Below are positions 6,773-16,750 of a stretch of 64,000 nt of DNA, piece by piece; the stretch's first letter is position 1, and each line of letters starts with the position of its first letter. The notes under the pieces were generated by a model. That model saw only the letters and a program-made list of their open reading frames with translations. It ran no database searches and was not told the DNA's origin. A program made the translations under genes and the position numbers. The DNA is from Gammaproteobacteria bacterium (GTDB taxonomy: Bacteria > Pseudomonadota > Gammaproteobacteria > Pseudomonadales > Porticoccaceae), in the NCBI GenBank assembly GCA_018069465.1, contig JAGPUW010000018.1, positions 88,505-152,504 on the forward strand. The letters are read 5' to 3'.

Positions 6773-8551
6773 TTCGTCCATCGCCATCAGCGAATCTGCA
6801 CCGACGCTAATGGTCGCCGCCAGGGTTTGAATGCGCGGTAGTATACGGTCAAAGTAAAAACGCGTGGTCTCTAATTTAGCCGTATAAAAATCGCTCTCCT
6901 CACCACCTTCGGCCAACTTCGCCTCGGCCACCTCAGCGGCACGCAACCACAGATAAGCGAGCACCACATAGCCGGAGTACATCAAGTAATCAAAGGAGGC
7001 CGCACCCACTTCTTCGGGGTTTTGCAGGGCTTTCACCCCGACCTCCTCGGTCAACTGCTGCCACTGGGCAAGAGCCGCCGTGAGTGCCGGTAGCCGCTCG
7101 GCTTTGATCTTGCTGCCACTCTCTCCACCACACCAGGTGCTCACCTCTTTAATAAAGCCGCCCAGCAGTTTGCCTTTTGAGGCCAGCACTTTGCGGCCCA
7201 GTAAATCGAGAGCCTGAATACCGTTGGTGCCCTCGTAGATCATGGCGATGCGGGCATCGCGCATATTCTGCTCCATGCCCCATTCGCTAATGTAGCCGTG
7301 GCCACCAAAGACCTGCACGCCGTGGCTGGCGCACTCAAAACCGCTCTCTGTCATAAAGCCTTTGGCGATGGGCGTCAGCAAAGCCAGCAAATCTTCGGCG
7401 CGCTGGCGTTCGGCTTCATCTTCACTGAGGCGGGTGATATCGAGAAAGGACGATAAATAATGCGCCAACAAACGGTTGCCCTCGGTCAGCGACTTAATAA
7501 TCAACAGCATGCGCCGCACATCGGGGTGGACGATAATCGCATCGGCCGGGCCATCGGGATTTTTCGGGCCACTGAGCGAGCGCATTTGCAAGCGCTCGCG
7601 GGCATATTTGGTGGCCCCCTGCAGGGCCAGCTCGCCGTGGGCGATGCCCTGAATCGCGGTGCCAACACGAGCGGTGTTCATAAAGGTAAACATGCAGTTG
7701 AGGCCGCGATTGAGTTCGCCCAGCAAAAAGCCAGTGGCACCATCGAAATTAATCACACAGGTGGCGTTGGCATTAATGCCCATCTTGTGCTCGATAGAGC
7801 CACAACTGACACCGTTTTCAGCCAGACTATCGTCGCTACCAGGCAGATACTTGGGTACCAAAAACAGGGAAATGCCCTTGGTGCCGGGAGGCGCATCGGG
7901 CAGCCGTGCAATGACGATATGCACAATATTCTCGACCATGTCGTGGTCGCCCGAGGAGATAAAAATCTTGCTGCCAGTAATCGCGTAACTGCCATCGGCA
8001 TTGGCTTCGGCCTTAGTGCGCAACAAACCCAGGTCTGTGCCGCAGTGGGCTTCGGTGAGGCACATGGTGCCAGTCCACTGCCCCGCGACCATTTTCGGCA
8101 CATAGGCATCAATCAAATCCTGAGAGCCGTGGGCGAGAACCGTCGCCCGCGCACCCTTGGCCAGAAAGGGGTACATACTCCAGGCCCAGTTGGCGCTACC
8201 GGCAAATTCATTGAGAATACTTTCCATTGACGGCGGCAGCGCCTGGCCCCCGTATTGCTCCGGGCTAGTCAGCCCCGCCCAGCCGCTCTCGGCATAGGCT
8301 TTGTAGGCGGCCTTAAAACCACTCGGCGTGGTGACGCCCTCCGGTGCCCAGGTGCAGCCCTCTTCATCACCCGACTGATTTAGCGGTGCCAGCTGCTCCT
8401 CACAAAAGCTGGCCATGGCATCGACAATGGCTTCAACTAAATCGGGGCTCGCCTCCTCGCAACCGGGCAAGCCCTGCCATAGCGTCGGATAGTCCAATAC
8501 TTCATCGCGCACGAAGCGAATGTCGCGCACTGGCGCTTTATAATCAGTCAT
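6740..8551 (-). CDS. acyl-CoA dehydrogenase with C-terminal extension (DmdC/FadE type)
   Basis: This 603-residue dehydrogenase belongs to the longer class that includes 3-methylmercaptopropionyl-CoA dehydrogenase DmdC. The core shows LTEAHCGTDLGLLRTKA, YAITGSKIFISSGDHD, VFGGHGYISEWGMEQNMRD and the canonical base motif MIYEGTNGIQALDLLGRK near residue 440. About 150 further residues form the extra helical C-terminal domain of this class. It oxidises an acyl-CoA to the enoyl-CoA with FAD. Whether the substrate is methylmercaptopropionyl-CoA or an ordinary fatty acyl-CoA cannot be told from sequence. It faces away from a large sensor kinase gene across a 251-base region with an operator-like dyad. 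Confidence 0.88.
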   Translation of the reverse strand: MTDYKAPVRDIRFVRDEVLDYPTLWQGLPGCEEASPDLVEAIVDAMASFCEEQLAPLNQSGDEEGCTWAPEGVTTPSGFKAAYKAYAESGWAGLTSPEQYGGQALPPSMESILNEFAGSANWAWSMYPFLAKGARATVLAHGSQDLIDAYVPKMVAGQWTGTMCLTEAHCGTDLGLLRTKAEANADGSYAITGSKIFISSGDHDMVENIVHIVIARLPDAPPGTKGISLFLVPKYLPGSDDSLAENGVSCGSIEHKMGINANATCVINFDGATGFLLGELNRGLNCMFTFMNTARVGTAIQGIAHGELALQGATKYARERLQMRSLSGPKNPDGPADAIIVHPDVRRMLLIIKSLTEGNRLLAHYLSSFLDITRLSEDEAERQRAEDLLALLTPIAKGFMTESGFECASHGVQVFGGHGYISEWGMEQNMRDARIAMIYEGTNGIQALDLLGRKVLASKGKLLGGFIKEVSTWCGGESGSKIKAERLPALTAALAQWQQLTEEVGVKALQNPEEVGAASFDYLMYSGYVVLAYLWLRAAEVAEAKLAEGGEESDFYTAKLETTRFYFDRILPRIQTLAATISVGADSLMAMDETRFVVGLEID

Positions 8552-8621
8552 TGGTATTCAACCCCATTTCTTGTAATCTCATCGTTAGACGCAAGTTTAT
8601 GTCTCTGTGCTACCTTATGTC

Positions 8622-8662
8622 TATGTAAAGACTTTAAACAAAAATTTGACGGTCTTTACATA
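8622..8662. promoter_or_regulatory. 11-bp perfect inverted repeat, possible operator
   Basis: TATGTAAAGAC (8622-8632) and GTCTTTACATA (8652-8662) are exact reverse complements separated by 19 bases. They lie between the divergent dehydrogenase and sensor kinase genes. There is no T-run, so an operator is more likely than a terminator. The regulator is unknown. Confidence 0.5.
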
Positions 8663-8802
8663 AAGTCAGTAGCCGCAAACTGAGGAGGGACCCCCGGTAA
8701 AATAAGAGCATCGACAATCAGAGTATTCCCACCCTGAGCGCCGACTCCATCAGCAAGTAGTGGTGGAGTTCAAACACAATAAAAAAGGGGCTTAGCTAAG
8801 CG

Positions 8803-11800
8803 ATGAGTCAAGATAGTAATAAAGTCCCCAGCAGTGATGATGTATTGCAATACCTGCGCATCATTGACCACGTCGAAGATATTCTCTGGGCCTGTGACGC
8901 CAGCTTAAAACTGACCTATGTTAGCCCGGCGGTGGAGCGAGTCACCGGCTTTAGCGTTGCAGAAAGGATGCAGCTAAGCCTTGAGCAGACGATAACGCCC
9001 GCCTCCATTGAAACCCTGCAACACGTCATTGCCGAACAAGCCGGTGCAAAAAACACCGATGCTGGCCCCGTACGATGCAATATTGAAGCCTATCGTAAAG
9101 ATGGCTCAACGTATTCTGCCGAAGCCAGCCTCTCGATTACTCGCAATGAGCAAGGCGAGATGATTGGGCTGGTGGGCTCCAACCGGGATATGAGCCAACG
9201 CAGCCGGGCCGAAAAAATTATCAAGGCCATTCACAACAGCACCTTTCAAGTCACCGGCGAGCAATACCTTAACAATCTCGTCCTCCAGCTCTCCACCACG
9301 CTGAATATGCGCTATGCCTTTATCGCCAAAGTCGCCAATGGCATCTCGCAAACCCTGAGCTTTTGCGATGGCGAGCAGCTGGCCGATAACTTTTCCTATA
9401 GCTTGAGCGGCAGCCCCTGTGAAAACGTGGTGGCCGGTGCCATATGCTACTACCCCCACGACATCACCGCCCTCTTCCCCCACGAACAGGGCCTGAAAAG
9501 ACTGGGCGTTAATAGTTACATTGGTACACCGATACCCGACGCAAACGGGGATGTACAGGGCCTGCTGGTATTAATGGACGACCAGCCCATGGTCGACGTG
9601 CCCCTGCTAAGACGGGTTCTGGAGGTCTGTGCCGACCGCACCGGCGCTGAAATGAGTCGTCGCGAAAGCCAAAGCCGACTCGAGGAGAGCGAACAACGCT
9701 TCCGTGCCCTGTTTGAACAGTCCATCGACCCCTGTTTCATGCACAACAAAGAAGGGCAGATCATCAGGGCCAACAAAAGTATGGAGACGGCCTTTGGCTA
9801 TTCATCGGCAGAGTTCAACGAACTCACTGCCACGGTACTCAGCGGCGGCGATACCAAGACCAAAACGCTATCCCGGGCAGCCTTCCAGCAGGTTATGACC
9901 ACGGGGTCAGCCCGCTACGAAACTTATATGAAAAGAAAGTCTGGCGAGGTTTTTCCCGTCGAGGTGACCTCTCAACTGATCAATATTGAAGGCGAGGAAC
10001 TCGTTCAATCCATCATTCGCGATCTCAGCGAACAGCAGCGCCTGCGTGAAAAAGACAAAAACACCCAGCAACGGCTGGAAAAGCTTTTCAGCGCCATGCA
10101 GACCATGATCGCCATGGTCGATGTCGACGCAAAAGTGACCTATGCCAACACCACCCCCCTCACCAACCCCGACGCCCACCAGGCCAGCTTACTTGACACC
10201 AAAATCTGGGACTACGAGGCCTTTTGCCACAAGCCCCTATCTCAGGCGCAGATCAAAAAAGACATAGCAGCAGCTTTGAAAGGTAAATCGACACAAAGTG
10301 ATATCCACGCCCTCACTCCCGGCGGACTGATGTGGATGCAACTGAACATTCACCCGATTCGCGATGAGCAGGGCCAGGTTAGCCAATTACTGCTCGAAGG
10401 CAGCAATATTGACCAGCGCAAAAAAATGGCTGAGCAACTACTCAGCGCCGAGCAGCGGCGCAAATTGTTCCGCGTACAGGCACCGATGCCAGTAATTGAA
10501 TGGGATGTTAAACGCACCTGTATTAGCGAGTGGAATGCCGCCGCCGAAAAGCTCTTTGGCTACAGTGATAATGAAGCCATCGGCCAGCAGCCCGGCTTTC
10601 TGACACCTGACAATGTTGCGGTCGATACCGATCAAATTAGCAATGCCTTACAATCGGCGACCAACAAGGTTTTCAGTAAAAACCGCTCCAAAGATGGCCG
10701 CAACATCCTCTGTGAATGGTATAACTCGCCGATCAATGATGACGCTGGCAAAGTGATCGCCGTAGTCTCCATTGTTCGAGATATCACTGCAGAACACCAA
10801 GCCCAGCAGATCGTGAAAGGCCGGGAAAGTCAGCAGCGGGCGATGCTCAACGCCATGCTCGACGCAGTGTTTACTGTCGACGAAACAGGCGTGCTACTCA
10901 GCTTTAATCACGCTGCCGAACAGCTATTTGGCCACACCGCCGAGGCTATTATTGGCCAGCCCTGCTGGCAGTTAATTCCCGAACAGTATGTTGCCAGCCA
11001 TCGTCACTACATGCAGCGTTATATTGAAACAAGGGATGATAAGTTTCTCGGTGTCAGCGCCGAAATAGAGGGCCTGCGCAACGATGGCAGCACCTTCCCC
11101 TCGCGAATGGCCATCGCCCCTTTGCAAAGTACCAACCAGGGCCAGCAACAATTTATCGTCTCCATGTACGACTTAAGCCGGGTCAAGCAACAGGAAGAAC
11201 AACTGCGACGCAGCCAGAAAATGGAGGCCCTCGGCAAGCTGACCGGCGGCATTGCCCACGATTTTAATAATATGCTCGGCGTTATACTCGGTTATGCCGA
11301 CTTATTGACAAGCCTCACCAAAGACCAGCCAACGCTGGAAAAATATGCCAACGAAATCTACCGCGCCGGTGAGCGCGGCGCCCAGCTCACCGATAAATTG
11401 CTCGGCTTCTCCCGACAAAAAGCCTCCATCGCTGAAATAGTTGATATCAATGCCTTATTACAGGCTCAACACCATATGCTCGAAAGAGCTTTAACGCCGC
11501 GCATTAAAATACTTTTCGCGCTAGACAATGAACTGTGGCCCGTGCACCTCGATAAAGGCGACCTTGAGGACGCCATCCTCAACATCAGCATCAATGCCAT
11601 GCACGCCATGCCCTCGGGTGGACAATTAAGCCTCTCCACCCACAACGAAAGTATCAACGCGATCGACACCGTTTCCAGAGGTCTGGAGGTCGGCGACTAT
11701 GTGGTGCTCAACATCAGTGATACGGGTTGTGGTATGGACAAGGAAACCCGCGAAAAAGTCTTTGATCCCTTTTTTTCCACCAAGGGCGAGCTCGGTACCG

Positions 11801-12369
11801 GCCTGGGCTTAAGTCAGGTTTACGGCTTTGTTGAGCGCAGCGGAGGCAGTACTAAAATCTACTCAGAAGTCGGCCACGGCACGCATTTTGCCCTCTACTT
11901 CCCCCGCCACCGCATTCAAAGTAACGCTGAAAACCTTGATCTCAAACCCCAAACCTCTACACAAAATAAAAACCCGAGGAACCAGGAAAGCATTTTAGTG
12001 GTCGATGATGAAGCCGCCCTGCTCGATTTAACGGCAGAAATACTCAAACAACAGGGCTACAAAGTAATTGCGGTAGAGAGTGCCCGGCAAGCGCTAGAGG
12101 TATTGGAAGATAGCCCTGTCAGCCTCCTGCTAACCGACATCATCATGCCCGATATGGATGGCTACCAACTCGCCACTATTGTGCAGCAGCAATACCCGGC
12201 GGTGAAAATCCAGCTCGCCAGTGGCTTTACCGATGACCGCCACGCCGGCAAGTTACAGCCAGAGCTGCATAATAAATTGCTGCAAAAACCCTATAAAGTG
12301 CAGGCACTACTAGACAATATACGAGAGTTATTAGCCCAGGGTGCCCCTAAACAGGCCCCTGTCAAATAG
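8803..12369 (+). CDS. multi-PAS/GAF hybrid sensor histidine kinase with C-terminal receiver
   Basis: The protein has 1188 residues and no evident membrane segment. In order I read a PAS domain (about 10-130), a GAF-like segment (140-285), four further PAS-like modules (about 295-790, each followed by PAC-type endings such as IIRDLSEQQ and [11 protein letters not shown]), a HisKA domain with His819 in [11 protein letters not shown], a HATPase domain ([33 protein letters not shown]) and a receiver with Asp1112 in [13 protein letters not shown]. It should autophosphorylate and relay internally. No separate response regulator or output gene is adjacent. The flanking dehydrogenase genes hint at a signal connected to acyl-CoA metabolism, which is inference only. 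Confidence 0.9.
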   Translation: MSQDSNKVPSSDDVLQYLRIIDHVEDILWACDASLKLTYVSPAVERVTGFSVAERMQLSLEQTITPASIETLQHVIAEQAGAKNTDAGPVRCNIEAYRKDGSTYSAEASLSITRNEQGEMIGLVGSNRDMSQRSRAEKIIKAIHNSTFQVTGEQYLNNLVLQLSTTLNMRYAFIAKVANGISQTLSFCDGEQLADNFSYSLSGSPCENVVAGAICYYPHDITALFPHEQGLKRLGVNSYIGTPIPDANGDVQGLLVLMDDQPMVDVPLLRRVLEVCADRTGAEMSRRESQSRLEESEQRFRALFEQSIDPCFMHNKEGQIIRANKSMETAFGYSSAEFNELTATVLSGGDTKTKTLSRAAFQQVMTTGSARYETYMKRKSGEVFPVEVTSQLINIEGEELVQSIIRDLSEQQRLREKDKNTQQRLEKLFSAMQTMIAMVDVDAKVTYANTTPLTNPDAHQASLLDTKIWDYEAFCHKPLSQAQIKKDIAAALKGKSTQSDIHALTPGGLMWMQLNIHPIRDEQGQVSQLLLEGSNIDQRKKMAEQLLSAEQRRKLFRVQAPMPVIEWDVKRTCISEWNAAAEKLFGYSDNEAIGQQPGFLTPDNVAVDTDQISNALQSATNKVFSKNRSKDGRNILCEWYNSPINDDAGKVIAVVSIVRDITAEHQAQQIVKGRESQQRAMLNAMLDAVFTVDETGVLLSFNHAAEQLFGHTAEAIIGQPCWQLIPEQYVASHRHYMQRYIETRDDKFLGVSAEIEGLRNDGSTFPSRMAIAPLQSTNQGQQQFIVSMYDLSRVKQQEEQLRRSQKMEALGKLTGGIAHDFNNMLGVILGYADLLTSLTKDQPTLEKYANEIYRAGERGAQLTDKLLGFSRQKASIAEIVDINALLQAQHHMLERALTPRIKILFALDNELWPVHLDKGDLEDAILNISINAMHAMPSGGQLSLSTHNESINAIDTVSRGLEVGDYVVLNISDTGCGMDKETREKVFDPFFSTKGELGTGLGLSQVYGFVERSGGSTKIYSEVGHGTHFALYFPRHRIQSNAENLDLKPQTSTQNKNPRNQESILVVDDEAALLDLTAEILKQQGYKVIAVESARQALEVLEDSPVSLLLTDIIMPDMDGYQLATIVQQQYPAVKIQLASGFTDDRHAGKLQPELHNKLLQKPYKVQALLDNIRELLAQGAPKQAPVK

Positions 12370-12434
12370 CTGAACACCCGGCTCTACTCGAAGCTGCTCA
12401 CCTGGGAAGGCTCACTCCGACAGAGGCTCGACGA
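12343..12434. repeat. tandem units filling the kinase-dehydrogenase junction
   Basis: GCC CCT AAA CAG (12343-12354) is followed by GCC CCT GTC AAA TAG (12355-12369), the second ending in the kinase stop. A second series with GCTC at 12381, 12396, 12410 and 12426 (period 14-16) runs up to the ATG of the next gene. Confidence 0.55.
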
Positions 12435-13585
12435 TGGACTTTGATCTCAACGAAGAACAAAATATTCTGCGCGACAACCTGCGTAAAATGATGGATGAGG
12501 TGGCGACTTCCGACTACCTGCGCCAACACGATGAGCAGGGCCTCTACCCCTACGAGGTCTACGACAAGTGGGTGGAAATGGGCTTGTTGGGCCTGCCCTT
12601 CCCCGAGCAATACGGCGGCTATGGTGGTGATGTCATCGACATGGCCCTTGTCAGCGAGGAGCTGGGGCGCAAAGCCTACCCCTTCCTCGAAGCCTATGGT
12701 CTGTCCGCTTTTAGTGGCCTCACCTTGCTCCACAATGGCAGCGAGGCGCAAAAAAAACACTACCTGCCGAAATTAATTAAGGGCGAGATCCGCATGTCGA
12801 TCTCCATGACTGAGCCCGACGCCGGTTCCGATGCGGGCAATATGCGCACCCTCGCCGTAGCCGATGGCGACAGCTGGGTGATCAATGGCCAAAAGGTGTT
12901 CTCCACCGCTGCCGATGCCAACAACAACATCATCACCCTGTATTGTAAAACCGATAATGATGCCCCCTACCAACAGGGTATCACCGCCTTTTTAGTGCCC
13001 AACGACACCCCCGGAGTGGAAATCAAACGCCTCGACACCTTCGGCTGCAAAATGCTCGGGCTCAGCGAAGTGTTTTTTGACAATGTACGCATCAGTGACG
13101 ACCAGCGCGTCGGCGCGGTTAATGGCGGCTGGCAGTGCATGCTGTCGGGGCTGATGTTTGAGCGCATCGTCACCTCAGCAGGCTATGTCGGCAATGCCCA
13201 AACCGTGGTTGATCAAGCGCTGGCATACGCCAAAGAAAGAAAACAGTTCGGTAAAACCATTGGCAGCACTCAGGCGATAGCCCATATGCTGGCGGATATG
13301 CAAACCAATGTCGACGCGGCAAGAATGCTGATGCTGCGCGCAGCGGTAAAACTGGCGAAGGGCGGCAACGCTATGCGCGAAGTGACCCAGGCGAAACTTT
13401 TCGGCTCCGAAACCTTTGCCGAGGTCGCCAATCAGGGCATGCAAATTATGGGCGGGTATTCATACATGATGGAATACGACATGCAGCGCCACTACCGCGA
13501 TGCACGCAGCACCACCATCGCCGCCGGCACCTCGCAAATGCAGCGCAACCTGATTGCCAACACCATGGGGCTGAAAGTTAAATAG
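12434..13585 (+). CDS. acyl-CoA dehydrogenase
   Basis: This 383-residue acyl-CoA dehydrogenase is recognised by SMTEPDAGSDAGNMRTLA, WVINGQKVFST, QIMGGYSYMMEYDMQRHYRDAR and a C-terminal AAGTSQMQRNLIA. The last has Ala where short-chain enzymes have the catalytic Glu (YEGT), a pattern seen in branched-chain or steroid-type dehydrogenases. It starts 65 bases after the sensor kinase stop in the same direction and could be co-transcribed with it. Substrate unknown. Confidence 0.88.
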   Translation: MDFDLNEEQNILRDNLRKMMDEVATSDYLRQHDEQGLYPYEVYDKWVEMGLLGLPFPEQYGGYGGDVIDMALVSEELGRKAYPFLEAYGLSAFSGLTLLHNGSEAQKKHYLPKLIKGEIRMSISMTEPDAGSDAGNMRTLAVADGDSWVINGQKVFSTAADANNNIITLYCKTDNDAPYQQGITAFLVPNDTPGVEIKRLDTFGCKMLGLSEVFFDNVRISDDQRVGAVNGGWQCMLSGLMFERIVTSAGYVGNAQTVVDQALAYAKERKQFGKTIGSTQAIAHMLADMQTNVDAARMLMLRAAVKLAKGGNAMREVTQAKLFGSETFAEVANQGMQIMGGYSYMMEYDMQRHYRDARSTTIAAGTSQMQRNLIANTMGLKVK

Positions 13586-13659
13586 GCCTTTATTCAAGCG
13601 CTTTACTCCCCTTTAATTTGTTAAACTTCGTAAACTCAACAAATTTTCAGGAGCAGAAG

Positions 13660-14073
13660 ATGAGCACAGGACGCACCACAATAATCATGGCTTTGGCTGC
13701 CTCGCTGGGCATTTTATCGCCCGCCCTCAGCGCCCAGGAAACGGACTGGCTGGAATTAAAAGAGGGTTATGAAGGGCAAAAAATACGCGCCAAAGTGCAG
13801 AGTATCAAGCTGCCCGAACTCGGTGGTGCTGGCGGTCAGCAAGTGACCGTCAGCATCCCCAAAGACGAGCTGGAAAGCACCGATAAAGTTCACCAGGTTG
13901 TGGTCGTCGGCAAGCGTGACGGTAAAGAAGAGCCATTGTCCGGCACCAGCTACGAGTGGGCCGAGGATTATGAAAATGACAACTACGGCTTAATTATCAA
14001 ATTGGAAAAGATGGAAAACTATCCCATTCGCGTCTATTTGAAAGATGACTCACCCCTGCCCGAGCACCAGTAA
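13660..14073 (+). CDS. small exported protein of unknown function
   Basis: The 137-residue product begins with a clear signal peptide (MSTGRTTIIMALAASLGILS, probable cleavage after ALSA-Q). The mature part is acidic and without transmembrane segments, with a GGAGGQQVTVSIP loop and beta-rich stretches (VHQVVVVGKRDG, YGLIIKLEKM). I do not recognise a family. The ATG at 13660 is chosen because AGGAG lies 8 bases upstream; the open frame begins 14 codons earlier. It is convergent with rluB. Confidence 0.65.
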   Translation: MSTGRTTIIMALAASLGILSPALSAQETDWLELKEGYEGQKIRAKVQSIKLPELGGAGGQQVTVSIPKDELESTDKVHQVVVVGKRDGKEEPLSGTSYEWAEDYENDNYGLIIKLEKMENYPIRVYLKDDSPLPEHQ

Positions 14074-14113
14074 GGGCCACTCCAGCAAGGGCTACCTTAG
14101 TAAGGCTATAACG
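14069..14113. repeat. three 15-bp tandem units filling the gap between convergent genes
   Basis: The units at 14069-14083, 14084-14098 and 14099-14113 start AGTAAGG, AGCAAGG and AGTAAGG. The first contains the stop of the exported protein gene (14071-14073). The last ends one base before the rluB stop codon. Confidence 0.75.
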
Positions 14114-14935
14114 CTAGCGCTGCTGCGCGCCCCGCGCCTTCAACTTGCTGAGCTGACGCTCACGCTGCTGGCGCTCACTGGGCGTGAGCGGCTGGGGCTT
14201 GCTAGGCATGCCCATCGACTTGCACAAGCGACTCACTTCCACTGGCGTGAGGTCGAGCCAGTCGCCACTGCGCACGTAGGAGGGCAGCTCGACCGTGCCA
14301 AAGCGTATGCGCTTCAAGCGGCTGACTTCGACGCCCTGAGACTCCCATAAACGACGCACTTCGCGATTGCGCCCCTCGGTCAAAACGACGGTAAACCACT
14401 GGTGGGAGCCGGAGCCGTCACCGATTTGAATTTTCTTAAAGCGCCCCATGCCGTCGTCGAGCATCACCCCTTTTTGCAGGCGTTTGAGCATGTCGTCGTC
14501 GACGACGCCGTGGATACGCACCAGATATTGCCGCTCAACCTCACCGGAGGGATGCATCTGCCGATTGGCCAACTCACCATTATTGGTGAACAGCAGCAGG
14601 CCACTGGTGTTGATATCGAGGCGGCCAACGGCAATCCAGCGCCCGTGCTTCATGGGCGGCAGGCTGGAAAAGACGGTTTTTCGCCCTTCAGGATCCTGGC
14701 GGGTACAAATCTCACCCACCGGCTTATGGTAAATCAGCACGCGGGTGCGGCCATCTTTGGCGCTAAGGTTGATCACTCGCCCATCGACGGAGACTTTGTC
14801 CTCCCCAGTGATGCGGTCACCCGTTGTTGCGACCTTGCCGTTGACGTTGATCCGTCCATCGGCTATCCAGCGTTCGATTTCACGGCGTGAAGCTAGACCC
14901 GCCTGAGCCAGTATCTTTTGAATTTTTTCACTCAT
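14114..14935 (-). CDS. rluB: 23S rRNA pseudouridine(2605) synthase RluB
   Basis: RluB converts U2605 of 23S rRNA to pseudouridine. The 273-residue protein has an N-terminal S4 RNA-binding domain (QKILAQAGLASRREIERWI) and the RsuA/RluB catalytic domain with GRLDINTSGLLLFTN, in which the Asp is the nucleophile. A basic tail (ERQQRERQLSKLKARG) ends it. Its ATG overlaps the scpB stop by four bases (ATGA). The order yciO-scpA-scpB-rluB is the standard one in many gammaproteobacteria. Confidence 0.95.
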   Translation of the reverse strand: MSEKIQKILAQAGLASRREIERWIADGRINVNGKVATTGDRITGEDKVSVDGRVINLSAKDGRTRVLIYHKPVGEICTRQDPEGRKTVFSSLPPMKHGRWIAVGRLDINTSGLLLFTNNGELANRQMHPSGEVERQYLVRIHGVVDDDMLKRLQKGVMLDDGMGRFKKIQIGDGSGSHQWFTVVLTEGRNREVRRLWESQGVEVSRLKRIRFGTVELPSYVRSGDWLDLTPVEVSRLCKSMGMPSKPQPLTPSERQQRERQLSKLKARGAQQR

Positions 14936-15762
14936 GACTCGGGGCTTTCCTCATTGTCTATGGCTGTACTTTCAGTATTTTCGTTGACTAAAGTCTGGGG
15001 CTGCACTGCTAGAGCGCTATCCCTCTCGGTAAAATTGTCCACCCGCTCTCCCACGGCAGAATCCTCGGTCGCAGCTTGCTCTGTGTCGCTATCAAGCCTG
15101 TCGGCGTCATCTGTCTCGGCGGCATCGCCTCTGTCTTCCTCAGAATCTTCACTGTGTTTCTCGGCATCGCCGCTTTGTTTCTCGGCTTTGCCTTCAGCGA
15201 GAGCTTCTTCAAACTGCAACTCTCGGTCAATGGAGCTGAGCTCGCGTATTTCACTCAGCGGCGGCAATTGTTCGAGACTTTGCAGGTTGAAGTTATCGAG
15301 AAACTGCCGGGTGGTCGCGTAGAGCGCGGGGCGACCCGGCACATCGCGATGGCCGACGGAGCGAATCCAGCCCCTGTCGTGCAGGGTGCGGATAATATCA
15401 GAGCTCACGGCAACGCCGCGCACCTGTTCAATATCACCCCGGGTCAGGGGCTGGCGGTAGGCGATCAGCGCCAGTGTCTCAAGTGTGGCACGGGAGTATT
15501 TTTTCGGCTTCTCTTCCCACAGCTTACCAATCCACTGGGCGTACTGCTCTTTCACCTGAAAACGATAACCGCTGGCGGTGCGCTTTAATTCATAGCCCCG
15601 GTCGCGACAATCGGCTTCGATATCTTCCAGTGCCGCTTTAAACTCATCGCGCTCGGGCACCCACTCCTCATCAAAGAGTTTTTGCAGAGCGGGTATATCC
15701 ATCGAGTCGCCGGCGGCCAGTAGTGCGGCCTCGACAATTCTTCGCAGTTGCTCTGCATCCAT
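14932..15762 (-). CDS. scpB: segregation and condensation protein ScpB
   Basis: ScpB is the winged-helix subunit that dimerises and binds the ScpA kleisin of the SMC condensin. The core is the first 180 or so residues, with YSRATLETLALIAYRQPLTRGDIEQVRGV and the conserved GRPALYATTRQFLDNF. An acidic low-complexity tail of about 90 residues rich in Asp, Glu, Ala and Ser follows, unusually long for the family but common in marine relatives. The ATG at 15762 overlaps the scpA stop; a TTG one codon earlier is possible. Confidence 0.93.
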   Translation of the reverse strand: MDAEQLRRIVEAALLAAGDSMDIPALQKLFDEEWVPERDEFKAALEDIEADCRDRGYELKRTASGYRFQVKEQYAQWIGKLWEEKPKKYSRATLETLALIAYRQPLTRGDIEQVRGVAVSSDIIRTLHDRGWIRSVGHRDVPGRPALYATTRQFLDNFNLQSLEQLPPLSEIRELSSIDRELQFEEALAEGKAEKQSGDAEKHSEDSEEDRGDAAETDDADRLDSDTEQAATEDSAVGERVDNFTERDSALAVQPQTLVNENTESTAIDNEESPES

Positions 15763-16664
15763 CAATCGGCCCTCGCCTTTAGGTGTATCGGCCCTAGAAA
15801 CTCATTTTGCACAATTTCAACCAGCGATTCTTTCACCAGCTCCATCATCGCCAGGAAGGTGACAATCACGCCCTGTCGCCCCTCATCGAGCTTGAACAGG
15901 GTAATAAAGGGCACAAACCGCTTGCCCCTGAGGCTCTCCAATATATCGCTCATACGCTCGCGGGTAGACAGCACTTCAAACGCGATGTGGTGACTGTCAG
16001 TTAATTTAACCCGGCGCATGACGTCAGCCAGAGCCAGCAGTAGTTCTTCCATTTCCACCGGAGGATGAGCACGCGGGGCTCTTTTGTCGGCCGCTTTGGC
16101 ACTGGCCGGGAACACATCCCGCCCGGTGCGCGGCAGGGTGTCAATATCTTCCGCCGCTTTTTTAAAGCGCTCGTACTCCTGCAAGCGACGAATCAGTTCT
16201 GCACGAGGGTCTTCATCGCTGTCCTCATCTTCATTCTGGCGGGGCAGTAGCATGCGCGACTTTATTTCGGCCAGCATCGCCGCCATCAATAAATATTCCG
16301 CTGCCAGCTCCCACCGCATGTCCTCCATCAGTTCGATATAACTCATGTATTGATGGGTAATATCGGCGACGTTGATCTCGAGAATGTCGAGATTCTGTCG
16401 TCGGATTAAATACAGGAGCAGGTCGAGGGGACCTTCAAAGGCATCGAGAATAACTTCCAGCGCCTCGGGCGGTATATAGAGATCGCGGGGCAGTTCGGTA
16501 ACTTGCTGGCCCTGGACAATCGCAAAGGGCATTTCATTTTGCTGGGGGGCGGCGGCCTTAGCCGGCGGCGTATCGGCATTGACCCTATTGGCATTGGCCC
16601 TGCTGGCATTGTCAGTACCGGCTTCGCCAGCAAGCGCATTATCGGGGTGGGGCTTAGAGGTCAC
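15762..16664 (-). CDS. scpA: segregation and condensation protein ScpA
   Basis: ScpA is the kleisin that bridges SMC heads. FEGPLDLLLYLIRRQNLDILEINVADITHQYMSY is the hallmark N-terminal block, here preceded by about 75 Ala/Asn/Pro-rich residues. The C-terminal winged helix has VIVTFLAMMELVKE. The start is GTG at 16664, with no strong Shine-Dalgarno site. The non-conserved leader leaves some doubt about the start, but a Met at FAIVQGQQV would remove only the variable part. Confidence 0.93.
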   Translation of the reverse strand: MTSKPHPDNALAGEAGTDNASRANANRVNADTPPAKAAAPQQNEMPFAIVQGQQVTELPRDLYIPPEALEVILDAFEGPLDLLLYLIRRQNLDILEINVADITHQYMSYIELMEDMRWELAAEYLLMAAMLAEIKSRMLLPRQNEDEDSDEDPRAELIRRLQEYERFKKAAEDIDTLPRTGRDVFPASAKAADKRAPRAHPPVEMEELLLALADVMRRVKLTDSHHIAFEVLSTRERMSDILESLRGKRFVPFITLFKLDEGRQGVIVTFLAMMELVKESLVEIVQNEFLGPIHLKARAD

Positions 16665-16750
16665 TGCGCTACCGAATTAAAACGTGGAGGTCGGCCATTA
16701 TACTGTTTCGCCCGGCGCGGCGACAGGCGCAGCGAGATAGAAAAACCGAC

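Noticed and set aside
7460..8230. A 256-codon plus-strand frame
   Set aside because: It is antisense to the long acyl-CoA dehydrogenase and lacks any motif or ribosome site.
15009..15254. Frames within the acidic tail region of scpB as separate small genes
   Set aside because: Low-complexity Asp/Glu/Ser coding gives open frames on the opposite and shifted frames by composition alone.
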